A DNA stretch of 64,000 nt from Planctomycetota bacterium (lineage in GTDB: Bacteria; Planctomycetota; UBA1135; GCA-002686595): the NCBI GenBank assembly GCA_016714045.1, contig JADJNY010000006.1, forward strand, positions 1-64,000, written 5' to 3'. The position numbers were made by a program, and so were the translations under genes. Position 1 is the first letter of the stretch, and each line of letters begins with the position of its first letter. A model generated the notes under the pieces. The model ran no database searches. It worked only from the letters and a program-made list of their open reading frames with translations, and had not been told where the DNA came from. Positions 49,645 to 59,749 of the stretch are shown piece by piece.

Positions 49645-51132
49645 TTGAAAATCGCATTCGCAACCCCCGAACTGCAGTCGTTGGTGCGCGCTACGAGCCT
49701 GGCCGAGGTCTCGGAGTCGCTCGCCAGGACGCTTCGCCAGGAAGGCGCGGACATCCGCGTGTTCCTGCCGTGGACGGCGGAGCTGAACACCGCTCCGCTG
49801 GCGGAGGTACGCCTCGTCGGTGAGGTGCGAGTGAAGGACGGCGCCGGCAAGCAGGCCGTCCAGATCCACACGGGCCTCCTCGGTGACCTGCCGATCGTCC
49901 TGATCGACCACCCGCAGCTCCTGCGCAGCCGCCTTCCCTATGCGGAGGACGAGGGCCCTTACCCCGACAACTGGCGCCGCTACGCGCTCTACGCGCGGGC
50001 CGTGCTCGAGAGCCTGCCCTTGCTCGGCTTCGAGCCCGAGGTCCTGCACTGCATGGACTGGACGACCGGCCTGATCCCGGTCCTGCGCGAGGTCGAGTAC
50101 GCGACCAAGCAGCCCGACCACCCCGCCGCCAAGGCCGGGACCTTCTTCGCCGTGCACAACCTGGCGATGCAGGGCAGCTTCGAGCGCGAGATCCTGCCGC
50201 ACATCGGGCTCCCCCACCGCATCTTCCAGCACGTCCACGGCCTCGAGCTCGCGGGCAAGGTGAACTACCTCAAGGCCGGCTGCGAGTTCGGGACGATCCT
50301 GGGCGTCAATTCGCCGAGTCAGGCGGAGCGCATCCAAGGCACCGACCGCGGCTACGGGCTCGAGGACACCTTCCGGCGCCGCCACAAGGAACTCGTCGGG
50401 ATCACGAACGGCGTCGACTACCGCGCCTGGGACCCGTCGAACGACCCGCTCCTGCCGCAGACGTTCTCGTCGAAGGACAAGGAGCTCAACGGCAAGCGCA
50501 AGTGCAAAGCGTCGCTCCAGGCGGCGCTCGGGCTCGACAACGGCGCGCGCGTGATGCTCGCCGCGGTGATCGGCCGGTTCGACGCGGACAGCGGGTTCGA
50601 CCTCCTCGCCGAGGTCATGACCTCGATCCTCGAGCGCAACGTCGAGGTCGTGCTCATGGGCTCCGGCAAGCACGAGATCCTCGAGCGCGTCCGCACGATG
50701 GAGACGACCTTCGCGGGCGGCTGCCGGCTGATCGAGGGTTACAACGCGAGTGCCGCGCACACGCTGCTCGGCGGAGCGGACCTCCTCATCCAGCCGTCGC
50801 ACTTCCACTCCTCCAACTCGCTGATCGCGATCGGCATGCGCTACGGCGTCGTGCCGCTCATCTACGCGCAGAGCGGGCTCGAGGACACGGTGGTCGACTA
50901 CGAGAAGGACAAGCGCAAGGGCACGGGCTTCACCTTCGCGCGCTACACGGGCGATGGCGTGCTCGAGGGCGTCGATCTCGCGCGCAAGGCCTACAAGGAA
51001 GCCGCGGAGTGGCGCGGGATCGTGCACCACTGCTTGAAGCAGGACTTCTCCTGGCAGGCGACGGCACGGGAGTACTTGAAGGCCTATCGCCGCGTCACCC
51101 GCCGCACGAAGAGCCAGGTCATCGACGATTGA
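49645..51132 (+). CDS. Glycogen-synthase-like GT5 protein with altered active-site motifs
   Basis: 495 aa from the TTG at 49645. The GT5 two-Rossmann fold is recognisable: KIAFATPELQSLV at the N-terminus, LHCMDWTTGLIP near 133-144, FAVHNLAMQGSF, VNSPSQAERI, GITNGVDYRAWDP near 252-264, and AVIGRFDADSGFDLL. But the ADP-glucose motif KxGGL is replaced by RATSL (15-19). The C-terminal ExxGL glutamate motif reads PSHFHSSNSLIAIGMRYG around residue 386-400, without Glu. It may use another donor, be a pseudoenzyme, or be a divergent lineage of GlgA. It is followed by a glucokinase. Confidence 0.75.
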   Translation: MKIAFATPELQSLVRATSLAEVSESLARTLRQEGADIRVFLPWTAELNTAPLAEVRLVGEVRVKDGAGKQAVQIHTGLLGDLPIVLIDHPQLLRSRLPYAEDEGPYPDNWRRYALYARAVLESLPLLGFEPEVLHCMDWTTGLIPVLREVEYATKQPDHPAAKAGTFFAVHNLAMQGSFEREILPHIGLPHRIFQHVHGLELAGKVNYLKAGCEFGTILGVNSPSQAERIQGTDRGYGLEDTFRRRHKELVGITNGVDYRAWDPSNDPLLPQTFSSKDKELNGKRKCKASLQAALGLDNGARVMLAAVIGRFDADSGFDLLAEVMTSILERNVEVVLMGSGKHEILERVRTMETTFAGGCRLIEGYNASAAHTLLGGADLLIQPSHFHSSNSLIAIGMRYGVVPLIYAQSGLEDTVVDYEKDKRKGTGFTFARYTGDGVLEGVDLARKAYKEAAEWRGIVHHCLKQDFSWQATAREYLKAYRRVTRRTKSQVIDD

Positions 51133-51190
51133 CCCGCGCGGCGAAACGCGCCCGCGCGCCCGGCATCGAAGCGAGCACGAGATCTCCAGC

Positions 51191-52090
51191 ATGCGCTGCG
51201 TCGGAATCGACCTCGGTGGCACCGCGATCAAGGCAGGCGCCGTCTCCTCGGACGGCCGCATCCTCGATCGACGCTCGGCCGCGACGGGCTTGGAGCGCGG
51301 AGAGCGCCACGTGCTCGACACGATCGCGGCGCTGGCGCGCGAGCTCGGCGTCGAAGGCGGCCTCGGCCTGGGCGTCCCCGGCCTGATCGACCGCGAGCGC
51401 GGCTGCATCACGGAGTGCCCGAACCTGAAGGCGATGGAGCGCGTCCCGCTGCGCGACGAGCTCGCGCGACGGCTCGGCCTCGACCTGGCGCGCGTGCTCC
51501 TCGAGAACGACGCGAACGCGGCCGCGGCGGGCGAGCACTGGCTCGGCACGGGCCGCGGGGAGCGCGACCTGCTGTTCGTCACGCTGGGCACGGGCGTCGG
51601 CGGCGGGTTGATCCTCGACGGACGCCTCTACGCCGGCCCGGGCGGCCTCGCGGGCGAGATCGGGCACGTCGTCGTCGAACCGGGCGGCCCCGTGTGCGGC
51701 TGCGGCTCCCGGGGCTGCGTCGAGATGTTCGCGTCGGCGACCGCGGCGACGCGGCGCGCGCGCGAGCTCGGCCTTCCGCGCGAGAAGCCCGGCGATCTCG
51801 CTCAGCTCGCGCGGATCGCGCGAGAACGAGAGGGCGCGGAGCGCGAGCTCCTCCACGCGGTCGGCCGCGACCTCGGTCGCGCGCTCGCGACGGTCGTGTC
51901 GCTGCTCGACGTGCGGACGTTCGTGCTCGGCGGCGGCTTCGGCGCCGCGACGGACCTGCTGACGCCCGGCGTGCTCGCGGGGATCCGCGAGCGCAGCTAC
52001 GGCGAGCGTCTCGCGACCGTGCGCGTGCTCCCCGCCGTGCTCGGCGCGGACGCCGGTTGGATCGGCGCCGCGCGACCGCTCGCGCCGTAA
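51191..52090 (+). CDS. ROK-family glucokinase
   Basis: 299 aa. VGIDLGGTAIKAGAV at 4-18 is the ATP-binding phosphate-1 motif. LENDANAAAAGEHWLG near 109-124 has the catalytic Asp region. GEIGHVVVEPGGPVCGCGSRGCVE near 155-178 is the ROK zinc motif. Probable product is glucose-6-phosphate; other hexoses are possible. Placed 58 bases after the glgA-like gene, it may supply glucose from glucan turnover. Confidence 0.88.
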   Translation: MRCVGIDLGGTAIKAGAVSSDGRILDRRSAATGLERGERHVLDTIAALARELGVEGGLGLGVPGLIDRERGCITECPNLKAMERVPLRDELARRLGLDLARVLLENDANAAAAGEHWLGTGRGERDLLFVTLGTGVGGGLILDGRLYAGPGGLAGEIGHVVVEPGGPVCGCGSRGCVEMFASATAATRRARELGLPREKPGDLAQLARIAREREGAERELLHAVGRDLGRALATVVSLLDVRTFVLGGGFGAATDLLTPGVLAGIRERSYGERLATVRVLPAVLGADAGWIGAARPLAP

Positions 52091-52264
52091 CGCGCCGCGC
52101 CCGCCCCACGTTCGGTCGGAGCGCGCTTCGGCCGCGTCCGCTGGGCGCCGCGCGGTGAGCGCGCGTCGCTCGCGAGCGTGAACCGCGCCTGGACGCTCCT
52201 CCGCGCCACGACGTCCCGTGCGCGACAGGACCGCGGCGTCCGCGGACGCTATCCTCTCCGCCCC

Positions 52265-53218
52265 ATGAGCGCGTCCACCGCCGCGAACGCGGACACCATC
52301 CTGAGCGTCCGCTCACTCGCGAAGACCTACGGCAAGGGCCTCTTCAAGAAGTCGGGCTTCCGCGCGCTCGACGGCGTCTCGATCGACGTCGGACGCGGGC
52401 AGGTCTTCGGACTGCTCGGCCCGAACGGCGCCGGCAAGACGACGATGATCAAGGTGCTGCTCGGGCTCGTCGGGCGGTACGAGGGCGAAGCGTCGCTCTT
52501 CGGCCGGCCCGCGGGCGACCCCGACTCGCGCCGGCGCGTCGGTTACCTCCCCGAAGCGCACCGCCTCCCGGGCTACCTGACCGGCCGCCAGGTGATCCGC
52601 CTCTTCGCGATGATGTCGGGGCTCGAGGGCGCCGAGGCCGACCGCCGCATGCCGCGCCTGCTCGACCTCGTCGGCATGCGCGAAGCCGCCGATCGCAAGG
52701 TGCGCGAGTACTCGAAGGGCATGCAGCAGCGCATCGGCATCGCGCAGGCCCTCGTGCACGACCCGGAGCTCGTGTTCCTCGACGAACCGACCGACGGCGT
52801 CGACCCCGTCGGTCGCGCGTCGATCCGCGCGATCGTGCAGGAGCTCAAAGCGCGCGGCGTGACCGTGTTCATCAACTCGCACCTCCTGATGGAGGTCGAG
52901 CTCATGTGCGACCGCGTCGTGATCATGGTGCAGGGCAAGATCCTGCGCGAAGGCACGATCGCCGACCTGACGCCGCGCACGGGCTCCGTGCGGTTCGAGC
53001 TGCGCGAGGCGCCGGCGGACCTCGACGCGCTGCTCGCCGGCCTCGGCAGCAGCCTCGTGCGCAACGGCAACACGTTCGAGGTGAAGCTCAACGACGCCGA
53101 ACTCGACCAGACGATCGACCGGCTCCGCGCACGCGGACTCGGCATCCGCGCGATCGACCAGCGCCGCCTCTCGCTCGAGGAGTCCTTCATCGACATGGTG
53201 CGGAAGGAACAGCGATGA
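52265..53218 (+). CDS. ABC transporter ATP-binding protein
   Basis: 317 aa. Walker A GPNGAGKTT near 60, signature YSKGMQQRIGIAQALVHDPELVFLDEPTDGVDP near 155-187. A C-terminal domain of about 90 residues (RTGSVRFELREAPADLDALLA...) is typical of ABC-2 type exporters such as CcmA-like or drug/lipid exporters. It lies 85 bases before its permease. Not the same family as the Gld-type ATPase at 17405. Confidence 0.9.
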   Translation: MSASTAANADTILSVRSLAKTYGKGLFKKSGFRALDGVSIDVGRGQVFGLLGPNGAGKTTMIKVLLGLVGRYEGEASLFGRPAGDPDSRRRVGYLPEAHRLPGYLTGRQVIRLFAMMSGLEGAEADRRMPRLLDLVGMREAADRKVREYSKGMQQRIGIAQALVHDPELVFLDEPTDGVDPVGRASIRAIVQELKARGVTVFINSHLLMEVELMCDRVVIMVQGKILREGTIADLTPRTGSVRFELREAPADLDALLAGLGSSLVRNGNTFEVKLNDAELDQTIDRLRARGLGIRAIDQRRLSLEESFIDMVRKEQR

Positions 53219-53303
53219 GCGGCGCCCACCACGAACGGATTGCCGCCGCATGCGGCGCGTCGGAGCACGGTTCCGGCACGAACGGAGCGCGGGAGGAAAC
53301 GCA

Positions 53304-54911
53304 ATGAACGGCCCCACGATGCGCGCCTTGTTGCTCGACGCCTTCTACCAGGTGCTCGACAACAAGATCTTCCGCCTGCTCCTGATCCTCGAGTTCGGGA
53401 TCGTCGCCGCCTTCTTCCTCGTCGGCTTCCGCGAGACCGAGGTGCAGGTGCTCTGGGGCGCGTGGACGCTCCCGTACGAGGACGTGTTCTCGTTCTTCGG
53501 GCAGAAGCTGTCGCCGGGTTCCGACCTGCAAGGGATGCTCGTCCAACGCGTGCAGTCGCTCGTCGTCGAGACGTTGAGCGGATCGATCGGCATGATCGTC
53601 TGCCTCTCCGCGACGGCCTTCTTCCTGCCGCGCATGCTCGAGAAGGGTGCAGCGGACATCGTCTTCGCGAAGCCCGTGTCGCGGTTCGCGCTGATGCTCT
53701 CGCGCTACGCGTCGGGGCTCTTCTTCGTCGGCATCCTCGCCGTCGTCGGCACGTTCGGCATCTGGCTCGGCCTCCTCGTCTCGTCGGGCTACAACGATCC
53801 GGGCGTGCTCTGGGGCGCGCTGACGCTCGTCTACCTGTTCGGAATCCTGCACGCGTTCTCGTGCTTCGTCGGCGTGCTCACGCGCAGCACGGTCGCCGCG
53901 ATCCTGATGTCGGTCGTGTTCTTCATGGGCACGGGCTGCATCCACGGGACGTGGACCGCGGTGAGCTGGGGCCGCGAATCGGAAGCCGCCGACGCGCTGC
54001 GGGTCCAGATGGAAGCGGGCAGCGGCGACGAGGCCGCGGACGCCGCGAAGGCGGCGAAGGACGCGCAGAAGGCCGAGGACGAAGCACCGTGGATCCTGCG
54101 CGCGCTGCTCGGCGTGCTCGACGGGCTCCACTACGCGCTCCCGAAGACGAGCGACGCGGACGTGCTCACGCGCAAGCTGCGCAAGGCCGTCGAAGGCGAG
54201 CCGTGGCGCATCGTCGACGACGAAACCCGCCTCTCGATCACCGAGCTCCCGGGCGGCATGGAGGTCGTCGAGCCCAAGAACGGCGCGCTGCACGTCGACC
54301 TCGGCAAGGCCGCGCTCGTGTTCGCGGCGCGCGAGGGCGAGACCGAGAAGGGCCGGATCCAGCTCGCGCGGCGCACGCGCGTCGTCGAGCGCCCCGACGC
54401 CAGCGGCAAGGGCACGCGCACGCGCAAGCTCTCGACGCAGCAGGCGCTGGACGAGCTCGTCGAGCGCGCGCGGCGCGCCGGCTCCATCGTCGGCGACGTC
54501 ACGGTCGAGAAGACCGAGGTCGACGGACTCTACGCGCTCGCCGCGCGCTGGAGCGAAGCCGGCGCGCAACGCACCGTGCACGTGATGACCTTCGGCGACT
54601 GGATCGTCGAGATCGACGCGCGCTATGCCGCGGACTGGCAGCCGCCCGAGAGCCGCACGCGCGCAGGCCCGCCGGGGAGCTCCGCGCGCGGCTCGATCGA
54701 GCAGCAAGCGCGGCACCTGCGCCTCTTCCTCACGCAGGTCCACCTCGCGCGGCAGGTCGACATCCCCGACCCGAACACGTGGTACGAGAAGCGCTTCACG
54801 TGGACGGCGCCGCTCTCGTCGAACATCGGGTTCTCCATCGGGAGCTCGCTCCTGTTCGTCGTGCTCATGCTGGGCCTCGCCTGGTGGAAGTTGCAGAAGA
54901 TCGAGTTCTGA
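53304..54911 (+). CDS. ABC-2 type permease with large hydrophilic insert
   Basis: 535 aa; GGAGGAAAC precedes the ATG at 53304. Five or six membrane segments occupy 1-225 (LLLILEFGIVAAFFLVGF; GTFGIWLGLLVSSGY; AAILMSVVFFMGTGC), then about 270 hydrophilic residues (Ala/Lys/Glu-rich, with a beta domain around 300-430), and a last helix (SIGSSLLFVVLMLGLAWW). The soluble insert is unusual for ABC-2 permeases. It ends with a 1-nt overlap with glcD (TGATG). Confidence 0.8.
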   Translation: MNGPTMRALLLDAFYQVLDNKIFRLLLILEFGIVAAFFLVGFRETEVQVLWGAWTLPYEDVFSFFGQKLSPGSDLQGMLVQRVQSLVVETLSGSIGMIVCLSATAFFLPRMLEKGAADIVFAKPVSRFALMLSRYASGLFFVGILAVVGTFGIWLGLLVSSGYNDPGVLWGALTLVYLFGILHAFSCFVGVLTRSTVAAILMSVVFFMGTGCIHGTWTAVSWGRESEAADALRVQMEAGSGDEAADAAKAAKDAQKAEDEAPWILRALLGVLDGLHYALPKTSDADVLTRKLRKAVEGEPWRIVDDETRLSITELPGGMEVVEPKNGALHVDLGKAALVFAAREGETEKGRIQLARRTRVVERPDASGKGTRTRKLSTQQALDELVERARRAGSIVGDVTVEKTEVDGLYALAARWSEAGAQRTVHVMTFGDWIVEIDARYAADWQPPESRTRAGPPGSSARGSIEQQARHLRLFLTQVHLARQVDIPDPNTWYEKRFTWTAPLSSNIGFSIGSSLLFVVLMLGLAWWKLQKIEF

Positions 54912-56344
54912 TGGACACGCGCTTCGTCGACGCCCTGCGCGCGGTGGTCGGCCCCGCCGGCCTCGTCACCGAAGCGGCGCGCAGGAAGCCGTACGAATCG
55001 GACGGCCTCGCCTACCTGAAGCGCATGCCCGAGCTCGTCGTGCTGCCGCGCGACACGCGTCAGTGCGCGGCGGTGATGAAGCTGTGCGCCGAACGCTCGA
55101 TCCCCGTCGTCGCGCGCGGCGCGGGCACGGGGCTCTCCGGCGGCGCGACGCCCGTCGAGCGCGGCGTCGTGATCGGTCTCGCGCGGATGCGCGACGTGCT
55201 CGAGGTGAACGTCGAGGAGCGCTACGCGCGGGTCCAGGCGGGCGTCGTGAACGCCGACCTCTCGCTCGCCGTCGCGCCGCACGGGCTCTTCTACGCGCCG
55301 GACCCGTCCAGCCAGAAGGCGTGCACGCTCGGCGGCAACGTCGCCGAGAACTCGGGCGGCCCCCACTGCTTCCGCCACGGCGCGACGACGCGCCACGTCG
55401 AGGGCCTCGTGATCGTCACGGCGCAGGGCGACGTGCTCGATCTCGCGCGCCCGCGCGTGGATCCCGACGGCTTCGACCTCGTCGGCCTGTTCGTCGGCAG
55501 CGAGGGGCTCTTCGGGCTCGCGACCGAGGTCACGCTGAAGCTCACGCCGATCCCGCCGGTGACGGAGACGCTGCTCGCGATCTACACGAGCCTCGAGGCC
55601 GCGTGTCAGGCCGTGTCGCGCATCATCGCCGAGGGTCTCGAGCCGTCGGCGCTCGAGATCCTCGACAAGCTCACGATCGAGGCCGTCGAAGCGAGCGTGC
55701 TCGCCGCGGGCTACCCGAAGGACGCGGAGGCCGTGCTGCTCGTCGAAGTCGAGGGCAGCGAAGCCGAGGTCGCGGCGACGACGCGCGCGCTCGAGCCGAT
55801 CCTGCGCTCGTTCGGCGCGTTCGAGCTGCGCCGCGCGCGCGACGCGCAGGAGCGCATGCGCCTGTGGGCCGGGCGCAAGGGCGCCTTCGGCGCGATGGGC
55901 CGCATCGCGCCCGACTTGTACGTGATCGACGCGGTCGTCCCGCGCACGAAGCTCGCCGCGCTCGTGCAGGCGACGACGGAGATCTGCCGCGCGCGGCGGC
56001 TCAAGCTCGCGAACGTCTTCCACGCGGGCGACGGCAACCTGCATCCGAACATCTCGTACGACCGCCGCGACGCCGACGAGCTCGCGCGCGTCGTCGACGC
56101 GGGCCACGAGATCCTGAAGGTCTGCATCGCGCACGGCGGCTCGCTCACGGGCGAGCACGGCGTCGGCCTCGAGAAGCTCGACGCCATGGAGTGGCTCTTC
56201 TCGCACGACGACCTCGCCGCGATGTGCCGCGTCAAGGAAGCCTGGGACCCCGAGCGCCGGATGAACCCGGGCAAGCTGATCCCCGTGCGCGCGTGCATGG
56301 AGACGCGCGCGGCGCACGCGCACGAGCGGGAGGCCGCGCCGTGA
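54911..56344 (+). CDS. glcD: Glycolate oxidase FAD subunit GlcD
   Basis: 477 aa. The FAD-binding 4 domain has VVARGAGTGLSGGATPVERGVVIGL near 66-90, and NVAENSGGPHCFRHGATTRHV near 139-159. The C-terminal FAD-oxidase domain ends HAGDGNLHPNISYDRRD near 374 and LTGEHGVGLEK near 414. Role: oxidation of glycolate (or lactate) to the 2-oxoacid in a GlcDEF complex. The stop overlaps the glcE GTG (GTGA), and the start overlaps the ABC permease stop. Confidence 0.93.
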   Translation: MDTRFVDALRAVVGPAGLVTEAARRKPYESDGLAYLKRMPELVVLPRDTRQCAAVMKLCAERSIPVVARGAGTGLSGGATPVERGVVIGLARMRDVLEVNVEERYARVQAGVVNADLSLAVAPHGLFYAPDPSSQKACTLGGNVAENSGGPHCFRHGATTRHVEGLVIVTAQGDVLDLARPRVDPDGFDLVGLFVGSEGLFGLATEVTLKLTPIPPVTETLLAIYTSLEAACQAVSRIIAEGLEPSALEILDKLTIEAVEASVLAAGYPKDAEAVLLVEVEGSEAEVAATTRALEPILRSFGAFELRRARDAQERMRLWAGRKGAFGAMGRIAPDLYVIDAVVPRTKLAALVQATTEICRARRLKLANVFHAGDGNLHPNISYDRRDADELARVVDAGHEILKVCIAHGGSLTGEHGVGLEKLDAMEWLFSHDDLAAMCRVKEAWDPERRMNPGKLIPVRACMETRAAHAHEREAAP

Positions 56345-57574
56345 TCGAGCTCGCCGACAGGGTCCGCGGCCTGCTCGGCCCCCGCGCGGTGGCCGAGCTC
56401 GAATGGCGCGGCAAGCGCGAGCCCTACGCGCTCGCGCTGCCCGCGAGCGTCGACGAGCTGCAGGAGCTCGTCCGCTGGGCGCGCGCGGAGAGGGTCCCCG
56501 TGGCCCCCGTCGGTCTCGGATCGAAGCTCGGTTGGTCGCGGCCGCCGAAGGACGGCACGCTCGCGCTCTCGACGCGGCGCCTGCAGCACCTCGTCGAGTA
56601 CGAGCCCGCCGAGGGCGTGATCACGGCACTCGCCGGCACGCGCATGGCGACGCTGCGCGACACGGCGCGCGAGCACGGCCACTGGCTCACGCCCGACGTC
56701 CCCGCCGCGGAGAACGCGACGCTCGGCGGCGTGATCGCGGCCGGACAATCGGGACTCGACCGCTTGCGCCACGGTCCCGCGCGCCATCACGTGCTCGGCG
56801 TCCGCGCCGTGATGGCCGACGGATCGATCGCGAAGAGCGGTGGACGCCTCGTGAAGAACGTCACGGGCTTCGACCTGCCGCGTCTGTTCGCGGGCTCCCA
56901 CGGCACGCTGTGCGTGATCGTCGAGGCGACGCTGCGCCTGCAGGTCGCGCCCCGGTGCGAAGCCGTCGTGTCGACGTTCGCGCGCGACGGCGTCGAGCTC
57001 GCGGCGCGCACGCGCGCGCTGCTCGCCTCCCAGCCGGGCGTGGGCGCTCTTCGCGCATCTCGGCGGCCACGCCGAGGTCGCCGGGACGAGCTCGATGCGC
57101 TGCGCGACGCGTGGGAAGCCGTGCGCGACGTTCGAGGGCGACGCGGGCGTCGAGCTCGCGCGCCACCAGCGGGAGCTCGCCTTCACGACCGATCCGCGTC
57201 CGTGGCTGCACGCGACGTCGAGCCCGACGACGCTCCCGGCCGTGCTCGAGAAGGTCGAGCGGGCCGTCGCGACGACGGGCGTGCCGACGCGCACGCTCGT
57301 GCAGCCCGCGCTCGCGTCCGTCGACGTGCAGGTGCGCGTCCCCGATGGGCAAAAGCTCGACGCCGCGCGCTGGATCGAGCTCGTCCGCGCCCTGCGCACG
57401 GAGCTCGCGGGCCTCGGCGCGTCGCTCGTGCTGCGCAACCCGACGCGCCGGCTCGCCGAGTCCGGAGCACCGTGGCCGCCGCTCGCGCAGGGCGCCGCGC
57501 TCATGCGGACGATCCGCGATCGGCTCGATCCCGAAGGCACCTTCGCCCGCGGGCGATTCGAGGAGGACCTGTGA
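56341..57574 (+). CDS. glcE: Glycolate oxidase subunit GlcE, frame broken at three sites
   Basis: The GTG at 56341 opens a FAD-binding protein: VPVAPVGLGSKLGWS, ENATLGGVIAAGQSGLDRL and KSGGRLVKNVTGFDLPRLFAGSHGTL are GlcE hallmarks. After LLASQPG the protein is readable only by switching frames: ALFAHLGGHAEVAG, then DELDALRDAWEAVRD, then FEGDAGVELARHQREL and on to RGRFEEDL at 57574. This needs an extra base near 57040, a missing G in the run at 57083-57085, and an extra base near 57130. All are single-base changes within about 90 bases, so error is likelier than decay; if real, it is a pseudogene. Confidence 0.8.
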
Positions 57575-57662
57575 GCGGACACGACCCGGCCGCGCGTCCC
57601 GCGGGCGAGCGAGCGCAGCTGCGCCGCACGCGACGACGACGGAACGCCCTGCACGGCCGCCG

Positions 57663-58974
57663 ATGAGCGCGAGCACGCTCGTCGACTACACGAAGAGCCT
57701 CGACTGCATCCACTGCGGCCTGTGCTTGAACACGTGCCCGACGTACCGCCTCACCGGTGCGGAGTCGTCGAGCCCTCGCGGCCGCATCCATCTGATGCGC
57801 GCCGTCGCCGAGGGCGAGCTCGCCGCCGACGCGTCGTTCGCCGAGGAGATGGAGTTCTGCCTCCTCTGCCGCAACTGCGAGAGCGTGTGCCCCTCGGGCG
57901 TCCACTTCGGCGCGATGATGGAGTACACGCGCGACGGGCTCGCGCGCGTAGGCATCGCGCCGCGCAAGGGGCTCCTGCGCTTCGCGTTCGACCACGTGCT
58001 GAAGAAGCGCTGGATGCTGCGCCTCGCCATGCGCGCGGGGCGCACGCTGCAGCTGCTCGGCACGTGGCGCATCTTCTTCACGCACCTCGGGAAGCACGGG
58101 CGCATGCTCGCGGACGTGCCCGACATCCCGCCCGCGCGTGAGCGACGGCTGCTCCCCGCGGCGACGCCCGCGCAGGGCGCGCGACGCGGCGCGGCCGCCG
58201 TGCTCGAGGGCTGCGTCATGCCGGAGCTCTACGGGCGCGTGAACCGCGCGACCGTCGCCGTGCTCGCGCGCTCGGGCTACGACGTGCGCGTGCCGAGCGA
58301 CCACGTGTGCTGCGGCTCGCTACACGCGCACAACGGCGACCTGGACGGCGCGCGCGAGCTCGCCGAGGCGACGATCGAGGCCTTCGACGCGCTCGTCGAC
58401 GAGCACGGGAAGCCCCTCCCCGTCGTGCTGAACAGCGCGGGGTGCGGCGCGCACATGCGTGAGTACGAGCACCTCTTCGCCGCCGACGATCCGTGGCGCG
58501 CGCGAGCGCGAGCGTTCTCGGCGCGCGTGCAGGACCTCTCGGTGTTCCTGCGGGCTCCCGACGCGCGCGGGGCTCGACGCGGCGCTCGCGCGCGGCCCGC
58601 GCTCCCACGCGGAGCTCGGCCGCGTCACGTGGGACGATCCGTGCCACCTCTGCCACGCGCAGGGCGTGCGCAAGGAGCCGCGCGCGCTGCTCGACCTCGT
58701 CCCCGGGATCGAACGCGTCGAACTCCCGGGTTCCGAGCTCTGCTGCGGCTCCGCGGGCATCTACACGATGCTGCGCCCCGCGGACTCCGAGGCGATCTTC
58801 GCGCCGAAGCTCGCCGCGCTCGACGCGAGCGGCGCGCGCGTGCTCGTCACGGCGAACCCCGGGTGCCAACTGCAGTGGGAGACGGGGATCGCACGCGAGC
58901 GGCGCGACGTGAAGGTGCTGCACCTCGCGGAGCTGCTCGAGCGCGCGACGCGGCCGGCGGACGGCAGCCGCTGA
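57663..58974 (+). CDS. glcF: Glycolate oxidase iron-sulfur subunit GlcF, frame broken near 58570
   Basis: 437 codons when read across the break. Two [4Fe-4S] motifs, CIHCGLCLNTCPTYR at about 15-29 and CLLCRNCESVCPSG near 67-80, lead into two CCG-type domains (CVMPELYGRVN..., VCCGSLHAHNGD; later HLCHAQGVRKEPR and ELCCGSAGIYTMLRP). After VFLRAPDARG the frame shifts; one G too many in the GGGG at 58569-58572 restores continuity to GLDAALARGP and the stop at 58974. Role: electron transfer in the GlcDEF complex. Confidence 0.85.
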
Positions 58975-59040
58975 CGGTCCGGAGAACTTCGCGCTCCATC
59001 CAAGCGACGGCGCGCCCCCGTGCTCCCCCGGGCGGATCCT

Positions 59041-59742
59041 CTACGGTGCGGCCTTGGGCTTCGGCTCGAACGCGCGCGCGAGCTCGACGAGCGCCTCCCT
59101 CGACGCCGTCGCTCCGCGCGACCAGTCGACGCAGAGGACGCACCCGCGCCCGTGCGCGGACAGGTCGACGCGCGCGTGGTCGGAGTACACGCCCGGCGCC
59201 TCGAAGTGGCGCAGGATGACGTAGCGCGGCTCGAAAGCTGCCCACGTCATCGTGCCCGCGTCGACGGCGACCCAGCCACCTGCGTCGCCGAGGTCCCCGA
59301 GCGCGCGCCACGACGGGTCCTCGAAGTACGGCCGCAGCGTGTCGCGCGTCGCGTCCGCGAGGAACACGAGCGCCGCTTCACGCGGAGGCGCGCCTGCTGG
59401 AGCGATCGCGAGCTTTCTCCACGCGATCTTCGGCTCGGCGTCGGGTTCGCTCGGCGGCGTCTGTGCCGTTGCCGCGCGCTCCGCCTCGGGGAGTCCGAGT
59501 TCGACGCCCGGCGGCGCGAGGCGCACCAACTTCTGACCGAACGGGAGCTCGGCGGCGAACCGCGGGACGAAGCCGAACGGGAGCTCTCGGACCGTGAAGA
59601 CCGGCTCGAGCACCTTCGCGGGCTCGGTCTCGCCTGTCTTCGCGAGCAGCACGAATCCGAACGTCCCCGCGAGCGCCGCGAGGCTGGCGAACGCGACGAG
59701 CACGCGCCACGTGTTCGCGGGACGGGGCGAAGGCGCGCTCAT
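59041..59742 (-). CDS. Membrane-anchored protein of unknown function
   Basis: 233 aa. A single N-terminal helix (VLVAFASLAALAGTFGFVLLA) is followed by a soluble domain: REAALVFLADATRDTLRPYF near 120-140 and YVILRHFEAPGVYSDHARVDLSAHGRGCVLCVDWSRG near 175-211. It looks like a periplasmic beta-rich protein; no family recognised. It starts 7 bases after the preceding minus-strand gene's stop. Confidence 0.6.
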   Translation of the reverse strand: MSAPSPRPANTWRVLVAFASLAALAGTFGFVLLAKTGETEPAKVLEPVFTVRELPFGFVPRFAAELPFGQKLVRLAPPGVELGLPEAERAATAQTPPSEPDAEPKIAWRKLAIAPAGAPPREAALVFLADATRDTLRPYFEDPSWRALGDLGDAGGWVAVDAGTMTWAAFEPRYVILRHFEAPGVYSDHARVDLSAHGRGCVLCVDWSRGATASREALVELARAFEPKPKAAP

Positions 59743-59749
59743 CGCGTCC

